A DNA stretch of 64,000 nt from Pollenia angustigena. Its lineage: Eukaryota > Arthropoda > Insecta > Diptera > Polleniidae. The translations under genes and the position numbers were made by a program. The stretch covers positions 85,199,285-85,263,284 of the forward strand of contig OV884056.1 of NCBI GenBank assembly GCA_930367215.1, written 5' to 3'. How positions within the stretch are numbered: position 1 is the first letter of the stretch; the number at the start of each line of letters is the position of its first letter. The notes under the pieces are model-generated. The model was not told the origin of the DNA. It saw only the letters and a list, made by a program, of their open reading frames with translations, and made no database searches. This document shows, piece by piece, positions 44,504 through 54,629 of the stretch.

Positions 44504-44509
44504 GAAGAT

Positions 44510-46085
44510 AATTTTTAAACCAACCGTTTTATTTTCAAAAAGTTAACAAGATGTTTTTGCAGCGGGTAGATATGAATATTTCATGTAATTTTTCTTCAAA
44601 AACTGAAAAAATAAAAGTTTTGAGTTAATAGTATAAACTTAATACCTTCTTTATGATCAAGTGCGATAAGTATTTAAAAAAATACAAGTTTATTACTGTT
44701 TTAATTTCTCCAAATGTTTGTTAAATTTGTTGTTTTCTTAATTTGTTTTGAACAGTTTTTTTTGCTGCATTCTGTCTGATTTTTGACAAATTGATTGACG
44801 GATGAATGTTATTTGATTGTTGAAGTTGTTAACGCCGTCATTTGGAATGACAAAATACGTTTTTTATATGTATAATGTTTTTTAAGCCCACATGATCTTT
44901 TCTACAAAAAAAAAAAAAATAAAAACAAATTAAAGCCGGCAAATATTTTAAATATAAAATTTTTCAAATTTTACATGTTCAAGTTTTTAAATACAAGTTA
45001 ATTGATAATTGTAAACGGATGTAGTGTTTCATAAGAACAGTTGAGGGAATAAGATTGAACAACATCTTTCTTTTGTGGGCGCACCTTAATCAAAAAAAAA
45101 AATAAATAAATTGTTTCTACAAAAGATTTCTACTTTATTTCCTTAAACAAATAAAACTAAACTTTCATTAATCATGAAGAATCTGACATTTTAATTTCAT
45201 CTGTCAAATGACAGTTTCATACATAAATAAAACAAAGTTCATATTATAAAATGATATGTTGTTTTTGTTTTTTGGCCTTAAGTAACATTTATAATTAGAA
45301 AAAATTAATAATTCCTAAAGGATTTCGCTGTGGGTCGATGGGTTGTCAAAAATTTGATTGATGATATTTTGATTTTGCCAACAATTTTTTTTTAACTGCT
45401 AACATTTCAAAAAATAAAATTAATTATAGTTATAAATAAAACTGTTGTGGCATGTTTTAAAATTAAAATAGCAAAAATTATAGATATAAAACATGGAATA
45501 AATACTGTTTATTTCTTTGCCGTGTGGGAGGAATTTACACAACAAAATTAAGTTATACATATACATATACATATACATACGGACATACATTCCCACATCT
45601 GTATGTATGTAAAATGTAAAAGTTGTGGTCACACAATTGGAAATTCAAAAAAAAGGGAAATATATTTAAAGTTTATAAAGGGATGGTGCAAACGTCGAGT
45701 TTAAGTTTTGAATTTAGAATATTGAATCTTTAATATCGAGTTAAAAATCGGTATAACTTTGCCTGCGCTTGATAACTTAAGGCTTTGAAAGGTGTAGAGA
45801 ATGTTTTCCTTGTAGCACTTATTTAATCCATAGCTTAAGTGTGTTCTAAGCTACTTGGTAGGTGATTTACTATGATCCTGACTCTGAGAGTCAAAAGCTG
45901 TCCTTAATTGCCAGACTGACTCTGCATTTATTTGCCATTATTTTTTCCACTTAACTTTACTATTATACAATTTTTGTCAACATACGTAGAGCCACTTTTT
46001 GGGTTTGAGATTTAAGCTAATTTAATTCTATAATAAGCTAATCAATTGAATTTGATATTTTTGGGTGGTGGCTTAAACTATGTAG
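44510..46085. other. no gene; short CATATA run
   Basis: AT-rich DNA. A CATATACATATACATATACATAC microsatellite lies at 45557-45580. No supported coding frame or TIR. Confidence 0.5.
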
Positions 46086-46094
46086 TGTTACCAT

Positions 46095-46726
46095 CAATGT
46101 TCGAAAATAAACGCTAAATATCGCTCCTTAGTGTTCGGTTCGGTAGATTTGTGGAAGACACAAACGCTTAAAGTGTTTGTGTAGAAAATCATTAAAAATA
46201 ACGTTTCCATGTTTTCATCTTTCGAACACAAAAATAATAATATTTTTATCAAACTCAACAAAAGATGATAACCTTTAATTCCACAAACTTCATTGTGTTC
46301 GGTTCAGCTCATTAATTTTCGTCCCTTTTGGGTAGTAAAAAAAACCAAAAATTTTTTACAAAAACAAAATACATATACAAAAAAAAAAACAAAAAGCTAG
46401 CAAAAATAATTTTACGCAAGCAAAATATATACACAATACATACACACGCTGTACGTGCTGCGGTCCATACTAAATTTTTTTTTTTTTGTTAATTTTTTTA
46501 TCAATGAAAAAAAGAAACATTATAGAACAAAAATATATAATGTTTGTCTACAGTACACTACAATTGTTCTGTTTTTTAACGAAGAACATAACACACTCTT
46601 TCTTGAAAACAGCTACGAACGGTATAAAGGGTTGTCTTCGTCTACACAATCAATTAAAAAAATATATATTGTTCTAGGGTGTGTGAGCCGAACGCTAAAT
46701 AATGTTCTGTTTATTTTCGAACACTG
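46095..46726. mobile_element. hAT MITE, CAGTGTTCGAAAATAAAC family, copy 1
   Basis: The ends CAATGTTCGAAAATAAAC and, reverse-complemented, CAGTGTTCGAAAATAAAC are flanked by GTTACCAT (46087-46094) and TTTACCAT (46727-46734), a one-mismatch 8-bp duplication. The non-coding interior carries AACACAAA, GGTTCGGT and TTCGGCTC words shared with copies at 51170 and 62342. The frame at 46455-46739 is a by-product. Confidence 0.85.
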
Positions 46727-46845
46727 TTTACCATACTGAGCACAAATAAATGGCAGCATTTTTTTTTGCAAATCTCAACTTTTTATTAATTTTTTTGGAA
46801 AAATAAAGACTTGTAGAAATTTTAATAGATTTATCCATTTAATTG

Positions 46846-47305
46846 TGTTCATACGGCTCTTGTCTTATTGACATGATTGCTACTTTATAGGCGAGAGGGA
46901 CGAGGGGAAAAGAAACGAGTACACAGATGCATGTACTGTCTTACTGAACAACCTAAACAAAAGCGGCAAGCGTTTTTTTAAAAATTAAAATTTTATTTAA
47001 ATACAATTTCAATAAAACAAACCGACATAGCGATCTGTCAAATAAGATTTATCAGCCGGGTGGTTTCTAATTCGCATTCTAATGGTTTGTTTCGTATAAA
47101 TTATATGCAAATGAGAAGTTTTGACATACAAAAAACGCTTCCGCTCTTATTTAGGTAGCTCAGTTTACGTTTTGCTTTTTTATTCGTTGTTTAATTTTGT
47201 TATTGTTTTCAATATAAAAAGCACATGTCGTCAACATGACATGAATCATTTGAACGCCAATTCATGTTCAAAGAAGAAAAAGGAAGAATCTTGTCAATAA
47301 GACAT
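46846..47305. mobile_element. TCATACGGCTC MITE, copy 1, with nested insertion
   Basis: It shares GTTCATACGGCTCTTGTCTT and AATCTTGTCAATAAGACAT ends and the interior with the complete copy at 49734-49987. It is interrupted by a 0.22-kb TIR element at 46944-47163. Confidence 0.75.
46944..47163. mobile_element. MITE nested at a TTA site
   Basis: Left CTGAACAACCTAAACAAAAG and the reverse complement of the right CTGAGCTACCTAAATAAGAG, both reaching GCG(G)..AAGCGTTTTTT, form TIRs. TTA lies on both sides. Comparison with the uninterrupted copy (CTGTCTTTACG at 49.8 kb) confirms the insertion. A Harbinger-type 3-bp duplication is inferred. Confidence 0.75.
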
Positions 47306-47379
47306 CTAAGTTTTCAAAAAATTTCTATATCCAATAAGAAATTTTTCAAAAAAGTTTCCATTAAAAAAAATGTTTGTAA

Positions 47380-47521
47380 GTTCCGGTTCACACACTTCAA
47401 GTTTGACTCGTTAAGTCTTGTGCTTTTAGGAGAGAAGGGAAAAGATAATACCATTTCTTTTTCCCTTTCTCCTAAAAACTCAAGACCTGACAAGTCAAAC
47501 TTGACGTGTGTGAACCGGCAC
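47380..47521. mobile_element. Harbinger-type MITE with CCGGTTCACAC ends, left copy
   Basis: GTTCCGGTTCACACACTTCA and, reverse-complemented, GTGCCGGTTCACACACGTCA bound a 142-bp foldback. TAA borders it at 47377-47379 and 47522-47524. Subterminal CTTGTGCTTTTAGGAGAGA arms continue inward. The frame at 47264-47524 is a shadow of this structure. Confidence 0.85.
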
Positions 47522-47621
47522 TAACTAATGGTTAACATTCTTCAAGTGTTAGCCGGCAAGTCTTGTGCTTTAAGGAGAGTGGGAAAAACAGAATGCCTCG
47601 CTCTCCTAAAAACTCAAGGTT

Positions 47622-47766
47622 TTATTAAGGATTTTGTGGAACGACAATATTTTCATCCCATATAAAATTCCGCCTTTTTTTTAACCATCAGTTTTAACGT
47701 ATTAAAAAAAAACGGAATTTTATATGAGATGAAAAATATTGTCGTTCGACAAAATCCTTAATAAAA
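47622..47766. mobile_element. foldback MITE with TTATTAAGGATTTTGT ends
   Basis: Arms TTATTAAGGATTTTGTGGAA and, inverted, TTATTAAGGATTTTGTCGAA continue through CGACAATATTTTTCATC and ATATAAAATTCCG. About 145 bp, non-coding. Confidence 0.8.
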
Positions 47767-48552
47767 ACTTTATTTTTCATCCGATTTTTTTCAAATTGCG
47801 CTTAAAACGTTGGTAATCAAATATACTATTTGGTTAAAACATAAAACATTCCAGATATTTAACATAACGTAGAAAAAAAACGAAATAAAAATGAAAAATT
47901 TTTAATAAAACGTAAAAAATAGGCAAATTTCGAACTTTGAGGTGCCATAACTCAGCCAATTCTTATCAGATAAAATTTTTTAGCATATCGACGGAATTAC
48001 CTTTCCAACGATATGCCATTTATCTCGATCGGACTTTTGGTTGGGCTCCACAAGGGTTTGAGTGGGACCATACACCGAAAAACACAAAAGTACCGTTGTC
48101 TAAAAAACTGTACTTTTGAAAAAAAAAATTACAGCGTTTTTCGTGTTCAGGAGGTCAAAATTAACTTATCTAGGCACGTGGCGTTCTTGGTCATTTTTGG
48201 CTGTAAACCAGTGTTATCAAAGTTTTGAAAATATATATTAAATGATTGAAGACTGTGCATTTTTTATCGACAATATTTAAAAAGGAATAAATGTCATCAC
48301 TGATATCGAATCTTGATTTTATTTGGGTATCTGAAGTAAGAATTTTATATTGCAACTGAAGAACACCTAAGAGAAATTTCCCACGCTCTTCCCACGACAG
48401 TAAAAATTATACCAAATTCGGGTAATTACCCACAAAGTGGCAACACTGCATTAGTCTTGAGTTTTTAGGAGAGCTAGGCATTCTGTTTTTCCCACTCTCC
48501 TTAAAGCACAAGACTTGCCGGCTAACACTTGAAGAATGTTAACCATTAGTTA

Positions 48553-48694
48553 GTGCCGGTTCACACACGTCAAGTTTGACTTGTCAGGTCTTGAGTTTTT
48601 AGGAGAAAGGGGAAAAGAAATGGTATTATCTTTTCCCTTCTCTCCTAAAAGCACAAGGCTTGACGAGTCAAACTTGACGTGTGTGAACCGGAAC
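48553..48694. mobile_element. Harbinger-type MITE with CCGGTTCACAC ends, right copy
   Basis: Mirror image of 47380-47521, bordered by TTA on both sides (48550-48552 and 48695-48697). It was copied as part of the inverted duplication. Confidence 0.85.
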
Positions 48695-48926
48695 TTACAA
48701 ACATTTTTTTTAATGGAAACTTTTTTGAAAAATTTCTTATTGGATATAGAAATTTTTTAAAAACTTAGAATAATTGGGCAAAACTTTCTATAAAATGGAG
48801 AAATGTATTTGAATTTACGGGAATAACAAGCAACTCCACTGCTGGCAACTCCACTTAAGCTGTGCTGCCATCTGTAATCGACCCAAAACTTTCTCAAAAT
48901 ATCCCATAAAATAAAAAATTTAGCTA

Positions 48927-49103
48927 AGTCTGAGTTCATACGGCTCATGTCTTATTGACAAGATTCTTCCTTTTTCTTCTTTGAACATGAATTGGCGTTC
49001 AAATGATTCATGTCATGTTGACGACATGTGCTTTTTTATATTGAAAACAATAACAAAATTAAACAACAAATAAAAAAGCAAAACGTAAAGACAGTACATG
49101 CAT
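48927..49103. mobile_element. TCATACGGCTC MITE, copy 2, truncated
   Basis: It begins AGTCTGAGTTCATACGGCTC and runs through the interior to ACAGTACATGCATC, where it joins a second copy of spacer sequence (ATTGCGCTTAAAACGTTGG, also at 47797). Confidence 0.75.
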
Positions 49104-49320
49104 CAAATTGCGCTTAAAACGTTGGTAATCAAATATACTATTTGGTTAAAACATAAAACATTCGGTTGGGCTCCACAAGGGTTTGAGTGGGACCATACAC
49201 CGAAAAACACAAAAGTTTCGTTATCTAAAAAACTGTACTTTTGAAAAAAAAAATTACAGCGTTTTTCGTGTTCAGGAGGTCAAAATTAACTTATCTAGGC
49301 ACGTGGCGTTCTTGGTAATT
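49104..49320 (+). repeat. direct duplicate of spacer sequence
   Basis: AAATTGCGCTTAAAACGTTG, GGTTGGGCTCCACAAGGGTT and GAGGTCAAAATTAACTTATC all repeat 47796-48195 in the same direction, with an internal deletion of about 180 bases. Confidence 0.85.
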
Positions 49321-49499
49321 TTCCAAATTAAAAATTTGTAAAGCAGTGTAATGAATGTCGCAAGATAGACTCTTAGAATTGGAAAAAGATGGCTATCATA
49401 GTGATTTAGAACCTGAGGTCTATTGAAAAAAGTTATTTAAACTAAAAACTAGCCTGGGGGAAGAAATGGTTCCAAAATCCCATCATATGCAGCCCATTT

Positions 49500-49613
49500 A
49501 TGAATGAAAATTCCCCGGGAGTTTCCCTTTTCCTATTTAAATTCAATTGTAAAATAGGAGATGGTAATAAACTCCCGCGGAATTTTTATTCATAATTGGG
49601 CTGATAATTAATT
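49500..49613. mobile_element. foldback MITE with CAGCCCA ends
   Basis: Left CAGCCCATTTATGAATGAAA and right TTTATTCATAATTGGGCTG are inverted, extending into ATTCC(C)CGGGAGTTT / AAACTCCCGCGGAAT. 114 bp, no coding frame. Confidence 0.8.
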
Positions 49614-49733
49614 TTATTTTTATCTGGCAACTTTCAAATGCTTTAGCTTGAATAATATATAAAGTCGTTAACAGTTGTAAAACTGAATTACGAAAGGGAC
49701 TTTAATAATGTGATCCAGTGCTAAGTCTGAGCT

Positions 49734-49987
49734 CATATGGCTCATGTCTTATTGACAAGATTGCTACTTAATAGGCGAGAGGGACGAGGGGAAAAAAACG
49801 AGTACACAGATGCATGTACTGTCTTTACGTTTTGCTTTTTCATTCGTTGTTAAATTTTGTTATTGTTTTCAATATCAAAAAAGCACATGTCGTCAACATG
49901 ACATGAATCATTTGAACGCCAATTCATGTTCAAAGAAGAAAAAGGAAGAATCTTGTCAATAAGACATGAGCCGTATGAACTCAGACT
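49734..49987. mobile_element. TCATACGGCTC MITE, copy 3, complete
   Basis: The ends AGTCTGAGCTCATATGGCTC and, reverse-complemented, AGTCTGAGTTCATACGGCTC form TIRs that continue ATGTCTTATTGACAAGATT. It is the reference for the broken copies at 46846 and 48927. Target duplication is unclear. Confidence 0.8.
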
Positions 49988-49989
49988 AA

Positions 49990-51160
49990 TATTTTTTTTT
50001 TTTTTATTTCTACGTTTTATAGAAATACTTGCTAAATTTTTCCTATTTTATGGAAAATTTGGCAAACAAATTTTCCTTTTAAAGGAAATTTTGCCATACT
50101 TTTCTATCTATTTCGAAGAAAAAAAGGTCTTCTTTTTTTTGTGAAAAGTTTTAATAGATAGATTTCACTATTTCATACGAAATTCTGTTTAATATTTCAT
50201 AGTAAATTTTACGAAATTCTACAAATTTTTTTTATATTGTAATAATTTAACCAGCAACCAGTTATTAACTTTGTAACCGCAAAGCGAAAATAATCTCTGA
50301 GTGCGTTTAAAAAAAAAAACAAATATTTTTATCACACATTGAAAACTTTTTTCTTTTAATAACCGACCTTGAAAATATACATATTTATCGACTGCAGTCG
50401 CAAGGCACCTTAAACAGAGTCATCTTTTCCTATCAACATTCGTACTTGTGGTGCACTTTTGTTTTTGTGCGAGACTCAGGATGTACTACTCATCCACTTA
50501 CTTACGAGAAGATTGATGCATGGATTTGGAACAAAAAATAAGGCAAACAGGAATTCATGCTAACTGACCTTCAAACTGTGGCAAAACTTGTTTCTGCTTT
50601 TGTTTGTGATAAAAAATTGTTTGTGTTTAATCGCGTATGTTGCAATAATAACATCTGTTCCAACAACTATAAAAAAAGCAAATATGCACCTTTTAAGGCA
50701 AAAATGATTAAATAAATACTTAAATTTTAAGAGAAAAATGTGTTTTGATATTCCACAGGGTGCCCAGCGTTACAAAATTTAAAAATTTCACTAGAGCGCC
50801 TTCAATATTGCAACAAGTTATTATAAGAAAAATTTGCCTCAAAAAAGTTTTATATCACTTTTTATATAATTTTTAGAATGCTATCTGACAGATAAAAGGT
50901 TTTTGGTTATTAAAAGTTAACATTAACCTTAAAAGTGACTGATAAGCTAATAGCAGGTTTATCATGACGGTAAATTAACAAGTGAACTTTAAACTTTAAA
51001 GCTGTCATATTTTCTGCTAAAGATATGGTAACTTCAATGACAGTTTTATGTCAAATAAAATTATTTAAACTTTTTCAAAAAAAAAAAAACACAATTTAAA
51101 ATAAAAAAAAGTTACCATGAAAAACAAAAATAAATTAAAAAAATTGACTTCTGCTTTTAA
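49990..51160. other. no gene recognised
   Basis: AT-rich sequence with T and A runs. No TIRs and no credible coding frames. Confidence 0.5.
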
Positions 51161-51169
51161 TTATAGAAA

Positions 51170-51843
51170 CAGTGTTCGAAAATAAACAGTTCATTATTTA
51201 ACGTTCGGCTCACACACCCAGGAACGATATCTATTTTTTTTAGTGATTGTGTAGACATACACAACCCTTAATACCGTTCGTAACTATTTTCAAGAAAGAA
51301 CCGAACATTATATAATGTTCGGTTCTTCGTTAAAAAAAAACAGAACAATTGTAGTGATACTGTAGAAAAACATTATATTTTAATGTTCTATAATGTTTTT
51401 TTCGTGTGTGTATTTTGTTTTTGTAAAAATGTTTTTTTTACCAACTAAAAGGGACGAACATTAACGAGCCGAACCGAACTCATTGAAGTTTGTGGATTTT
51501 CAAAAAAACCCAACGGAATTAAATGTTCACATCTTTTGTTGAGTTTGATAAAAACAGTAATATTTTTGTGTTCGAAAGATGACTAACAGGGAAACGTTAT
51601 TTTTTTAATGATTTTCTACACAAACACTATTAGCGTTTGTGTTTTCCACAAATCTACCGAACTGAACATTAAAAAACGATATTTACTGCCTGTTTGTAGA
51701 ACGCGAGCTCAAAAGTGACTCGTTCAACTTAAATTTAAAACAAAAACAATATATCAAAATTTGTTTTTGTTTTAAATGTTAACCGAGTCACTTTTGTGCT
51801 CGCGATCTACAAACAGGCAGTTAGTGTTTATTTTCGAACACTG
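51170..51843. mobile_element. hAT MITE, CAGTGTTCGAAAATAAAC family, copy 2
   Basis: The ends CAGTGTTCGAAAATAAAC and GTTTATTTTCGAACACTG are nearly perfect TIRs. The left 8-mer TATAGAAA (51162-51169) is matched not immediately at the right but at 52895-52902, because another hAT element (51848-52890) later inserted at the right junction. A 135-bp foldback MITE (51686-51820) is nested inside. Confidence 0.88.
51686..51820. mobile_element. foldback MITE at a TTA site
   Basis: CTGCCTGTTTGTAGAACGCG and, inverted, CTGCCTGTTTGTAGATCGCG continue through AGC(T/A)CAAAAGTGACTCG to a hairpin of about 55-bp stem. TTA lies at 51683-51685 and 51821-51823. The host element without it (GATATTTAGTG at 62 kb) shows the empty site. 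Confidence 0.85.
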
Positions 51844-51847
51844 TATA

Positions 51848-52890
51848 CAGGGTTACCGTTGGAAATTTTCGAAAAGGGTCACAAAAAGGGTATTTTCCAG
51901 AAAAAGGGGTCAAAAAAAGGGTATTTCAATACAAAAAGGGTCAAGTTTTTTACTAGCAGTATTTCCCATTTTAATGAACATAAAAAGATCAAGTTTTTTT
52001 ATAAGCAAACAAACAAATAATATTTCAGGTAGGAAGGAAGAGCTCAAAAAACTTAATTTTTTATGGAATGCTCTGTCCTATTTTAAGCACCTGACAAAAT
52101 GTTTATTCTTTATCATTATACATAGCAAATTTTTTAATATTTTTTATGTAATTTTCCGATTTAGTGATGTCAAAAAATTTTAGTGTTTGTTTTAAATTTT
52201 GCAATCGTTCGCAAATTGTAACCATTTTCTCGATTAAAGCGATTTTTTCCTGTAAGTGTCAGATTTTTTAAAGCTTTTACGATTTTTAATAAATATAAGA
52301 CTTTGCTATCATACCACTGTTACCAAATATATGGGAATTTCAGCTTATTTAGCAATTTTTACCTCTTGTTCTCATACCTGTTAGGGCACTCTCAATACTG
52401 TCGATTCAAAAGAAGGCGAACAGTTCAATACCTTTTGCCATTATTAAGGGCGAATTTTTTTGAATAAAACATGCTACTCTTTAAGAGAGCAAAACACCAA
52501 ATTGCATTTTTTTAATAAAATGTAAAATTTTTGTTTTGAAAAGAAACCACCGTAAAAAATAACAAATATTTATATGAGTTATGTTTGCTTTTAGGGAAAT
52601 TGTACTTTACTATCAAAAATCAAGGAGAAGAAAGCATGGAATTGTAAGTTTATACTTTGAGTCTGTTCCATATCAAGCAATGCTTATTTCGAAAACATTT
52701 GTTTAGCACTTCTGTTCCGCATTGTTGACAAAAAACAAAATCTGAGAGCTATTTCCATAAAAGGGTCAAAAAGTGTCACAAAATAGGTGATAATGATACA
52801 AAAGTATAATTTAAAAAAAGGGTCATAAAAGGTATCAACACCGTCGAAAAAGGGTCAAATTGATACTTTAGTATCACAACGGTAACGCTG
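51848..52890. mobile_element. hAT-type non-autonomous element, AAAAAGGGTCA repeats
   Basis: Perfect 8-bp duplication ACTGTATA (51840-51847 and 52891-52898). The ends are CAGGGTTACCGTTGG and, reverse-complemented, CAGTCAGCGTTACCGTTG-like. Subterminal AAAAAGGGTCA / AAAGGGTATTT words recur on both sides. No transposase; the frames at 51776-52183 are incidental. Confidence 0.85.
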
Positions 52891-53411
52891 ACTGTATAGA
52901 AATAAACAAAATTAAGTCGTTGCCACTACGTAAGTAGTTTAAACAACCAAAAATTGTCTGTATCAACTGCAGTGCTGCCACAGTCTATAAATTAAATTTT
53001 TCATTTCATCAGACAGTTGTAATAATGGAGAGAACTTAATGGCCAGTTTATCGTTTACAATAGCTATTGTTTAGGTTAACTATCAAGAACTTTATTATGC
53101 GGTTGTAATAATCGCCCTAAAAACTCCAAAAAAAAATGTATACGCATTTCTAAATGGTTGTGGAGTTGACAAAACTCCAACGGCTGGAATTTTTTAAGTG
53201 CAACTCCTAATCCTATTCTTAGAAATTATAAATGTTTTTAAATTTTTTATGCCGAAAAATTTTAAAGTCGGATTCGCGAGTTTTTCGACTTCGACTCCGA
53301 CTCTGGTACAACAACTTCAACTCCGATTCTTAAACTTTTTAAAATTTACCATAATCACCATATAAGGCTTACTCCCAAAAGTCTGAGTCAAGCCTCAACT
53401 GATTTAATAAA

Positions 53412-53728
53412 TTAAAAATGGATAATCTCAATTACAGCAAATTTCGATCCACCATTACTATGGGTTAAGATTGATGTTTGACTATAGACAGGCAAGCGCC
53501 GCAGTGGTGCAAACGGTAAAACGGCAAAGAATTCTAACGATGAGAATGTGGTTGTTCTCGAAATTAGTAAATTCGACACGAGTTCAATCCCGTGTTCAGT
53601 CAGGAACAACTTTAATAAAAAAAATTTTTAAATTTATTTCATGATAGAAATTCCTTCTTTCACAAAAAGTAATTTAATAAAAATTAAATTTAATGAACTA
53701 AAAGCCTAATAAAAACATTAAAAACTGA
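53412..53728 (+). mobile_element. tRNA-like TIR element, copy D, 5' truncated
   Basis: It starts at AATGGATAATCTCAATTACA and contains GCCGCAGTGGTGCAAACGG (A-box-like, near 53500) and CGAGTTCAATCCCG (B-box-like, near 53579). It ends with the right TIR AAAAGCCTAATAAAAAC. The tRNA-like boxes here are the closest to consensus among the four copies. Confidence 0.75.
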
Positions 53729-53729
53729 T

Positions 53730-54620
53730 TAAACAAGTTTAAAGGGCATTGAATGTCCCTTTTGAAAATAGTTGCACCGAAAAGTTATTCGCCTTCTGAC
53801 GGGCTTGAGATTTAATTAAGAATACCGGTTAAAATTCAATACCGATACGGATATCGATATGGAAAAAACAAAAAGTTTAATACCAAAACAAAAAATGTTT
53901 TTATAACAATACCGACATTAGTTTCAGTTGCCAACCTTAAGTTTTATCGATTACCCTGCTGACTGAATAAGCAAGAACACATTAAATTTCAATTTTGTTT
54001 GGTTCCACTTTGAAACTGATACTTGTACTTGATTTTGCCAAGTGTACGTAGGTACTTTAAAATCTTTCAGATACTTTTTCAAGTATTTACTAGCGACAAC
54101 AACGACGATAATGACAAGGAACCGAAACAGAAAAGAAACATGTACTCAGCCAGAAACTGATAACAAGTTTTTAACAAAAAAAAAAAAAAAAAAAAAAAAA
54201 ACCCACTGAAACATAAAAAAAATAAAATTGCTACAAAATCAGAACATTCAAGGTTGCACGCTTCACATGCATCAGAAGCTGATGAGGAAGAAATGGAAGA
54301 AGAAAAAAACAAGACAAGAAGTAAAAAAGGGTTTCAAGGGCACATCAATCACATTTTACACAAGTAAATTTATTTATTTTGAATCATTCTGGCGAATTTC
54401 ATAAGAAACTGATTGTATTTTTTAATTTCGCTTTTTCTTATACTTTTCTATGTACGGTGCATGAACTTGCAGATAGTAACCAAAAATATTTGGTACAGGG
54501 GACGGACTTTTAAGTTTAAGCAGTAAAAATGGAACAAAAACAAAACTTCTTTTAGTTTTTTGCTAAATACCTATTTGCTTATCCCCATTAATTTAAGGAA
54601 AAGGGAACAAATTTTGAAGG
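53730..54620. other. no gene; long A run
   Basis: An A homopolymer of about 26 bases lies at 54175-54200 and gives a spurious poly-Phe frame on the minus strand (54079-54312). No gene is seen. Confidence 0.5.
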
Positions 54621-54629
54621 AACACGACA

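Larger units (their letters stand above)
47161..49091. repeat. large inverted duplication
   Basis: The left arm (about 47161-47625) and right arm (about 48462-49091) are reverse complements, apart from about 180 bases present only in the right arm (about 48768-48945). Each arm contains the same string of MITEs in mirror order. The spacer (47626-48461) is single-copy apart from a foldback, and part of it is copied again at 49104-49320. Confidence 0.85.

Noticed and set aside
47264..47524. 86-codon frame
   Set aside because: It runs across two MITEs and ends in a Harbinger-type TIR; the mirror copy at 48.5-49 kb explains its apparent conservation.
51776..52183. 135-codon frame and its overlapping neighbour
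   Set aside because: They span two different hAT-type elements and the junction between them.
54079..54312. Poly-Phe frame on the minus strand
   Set aside because: It is a read-through of an A homopolymer of about 26 bases.
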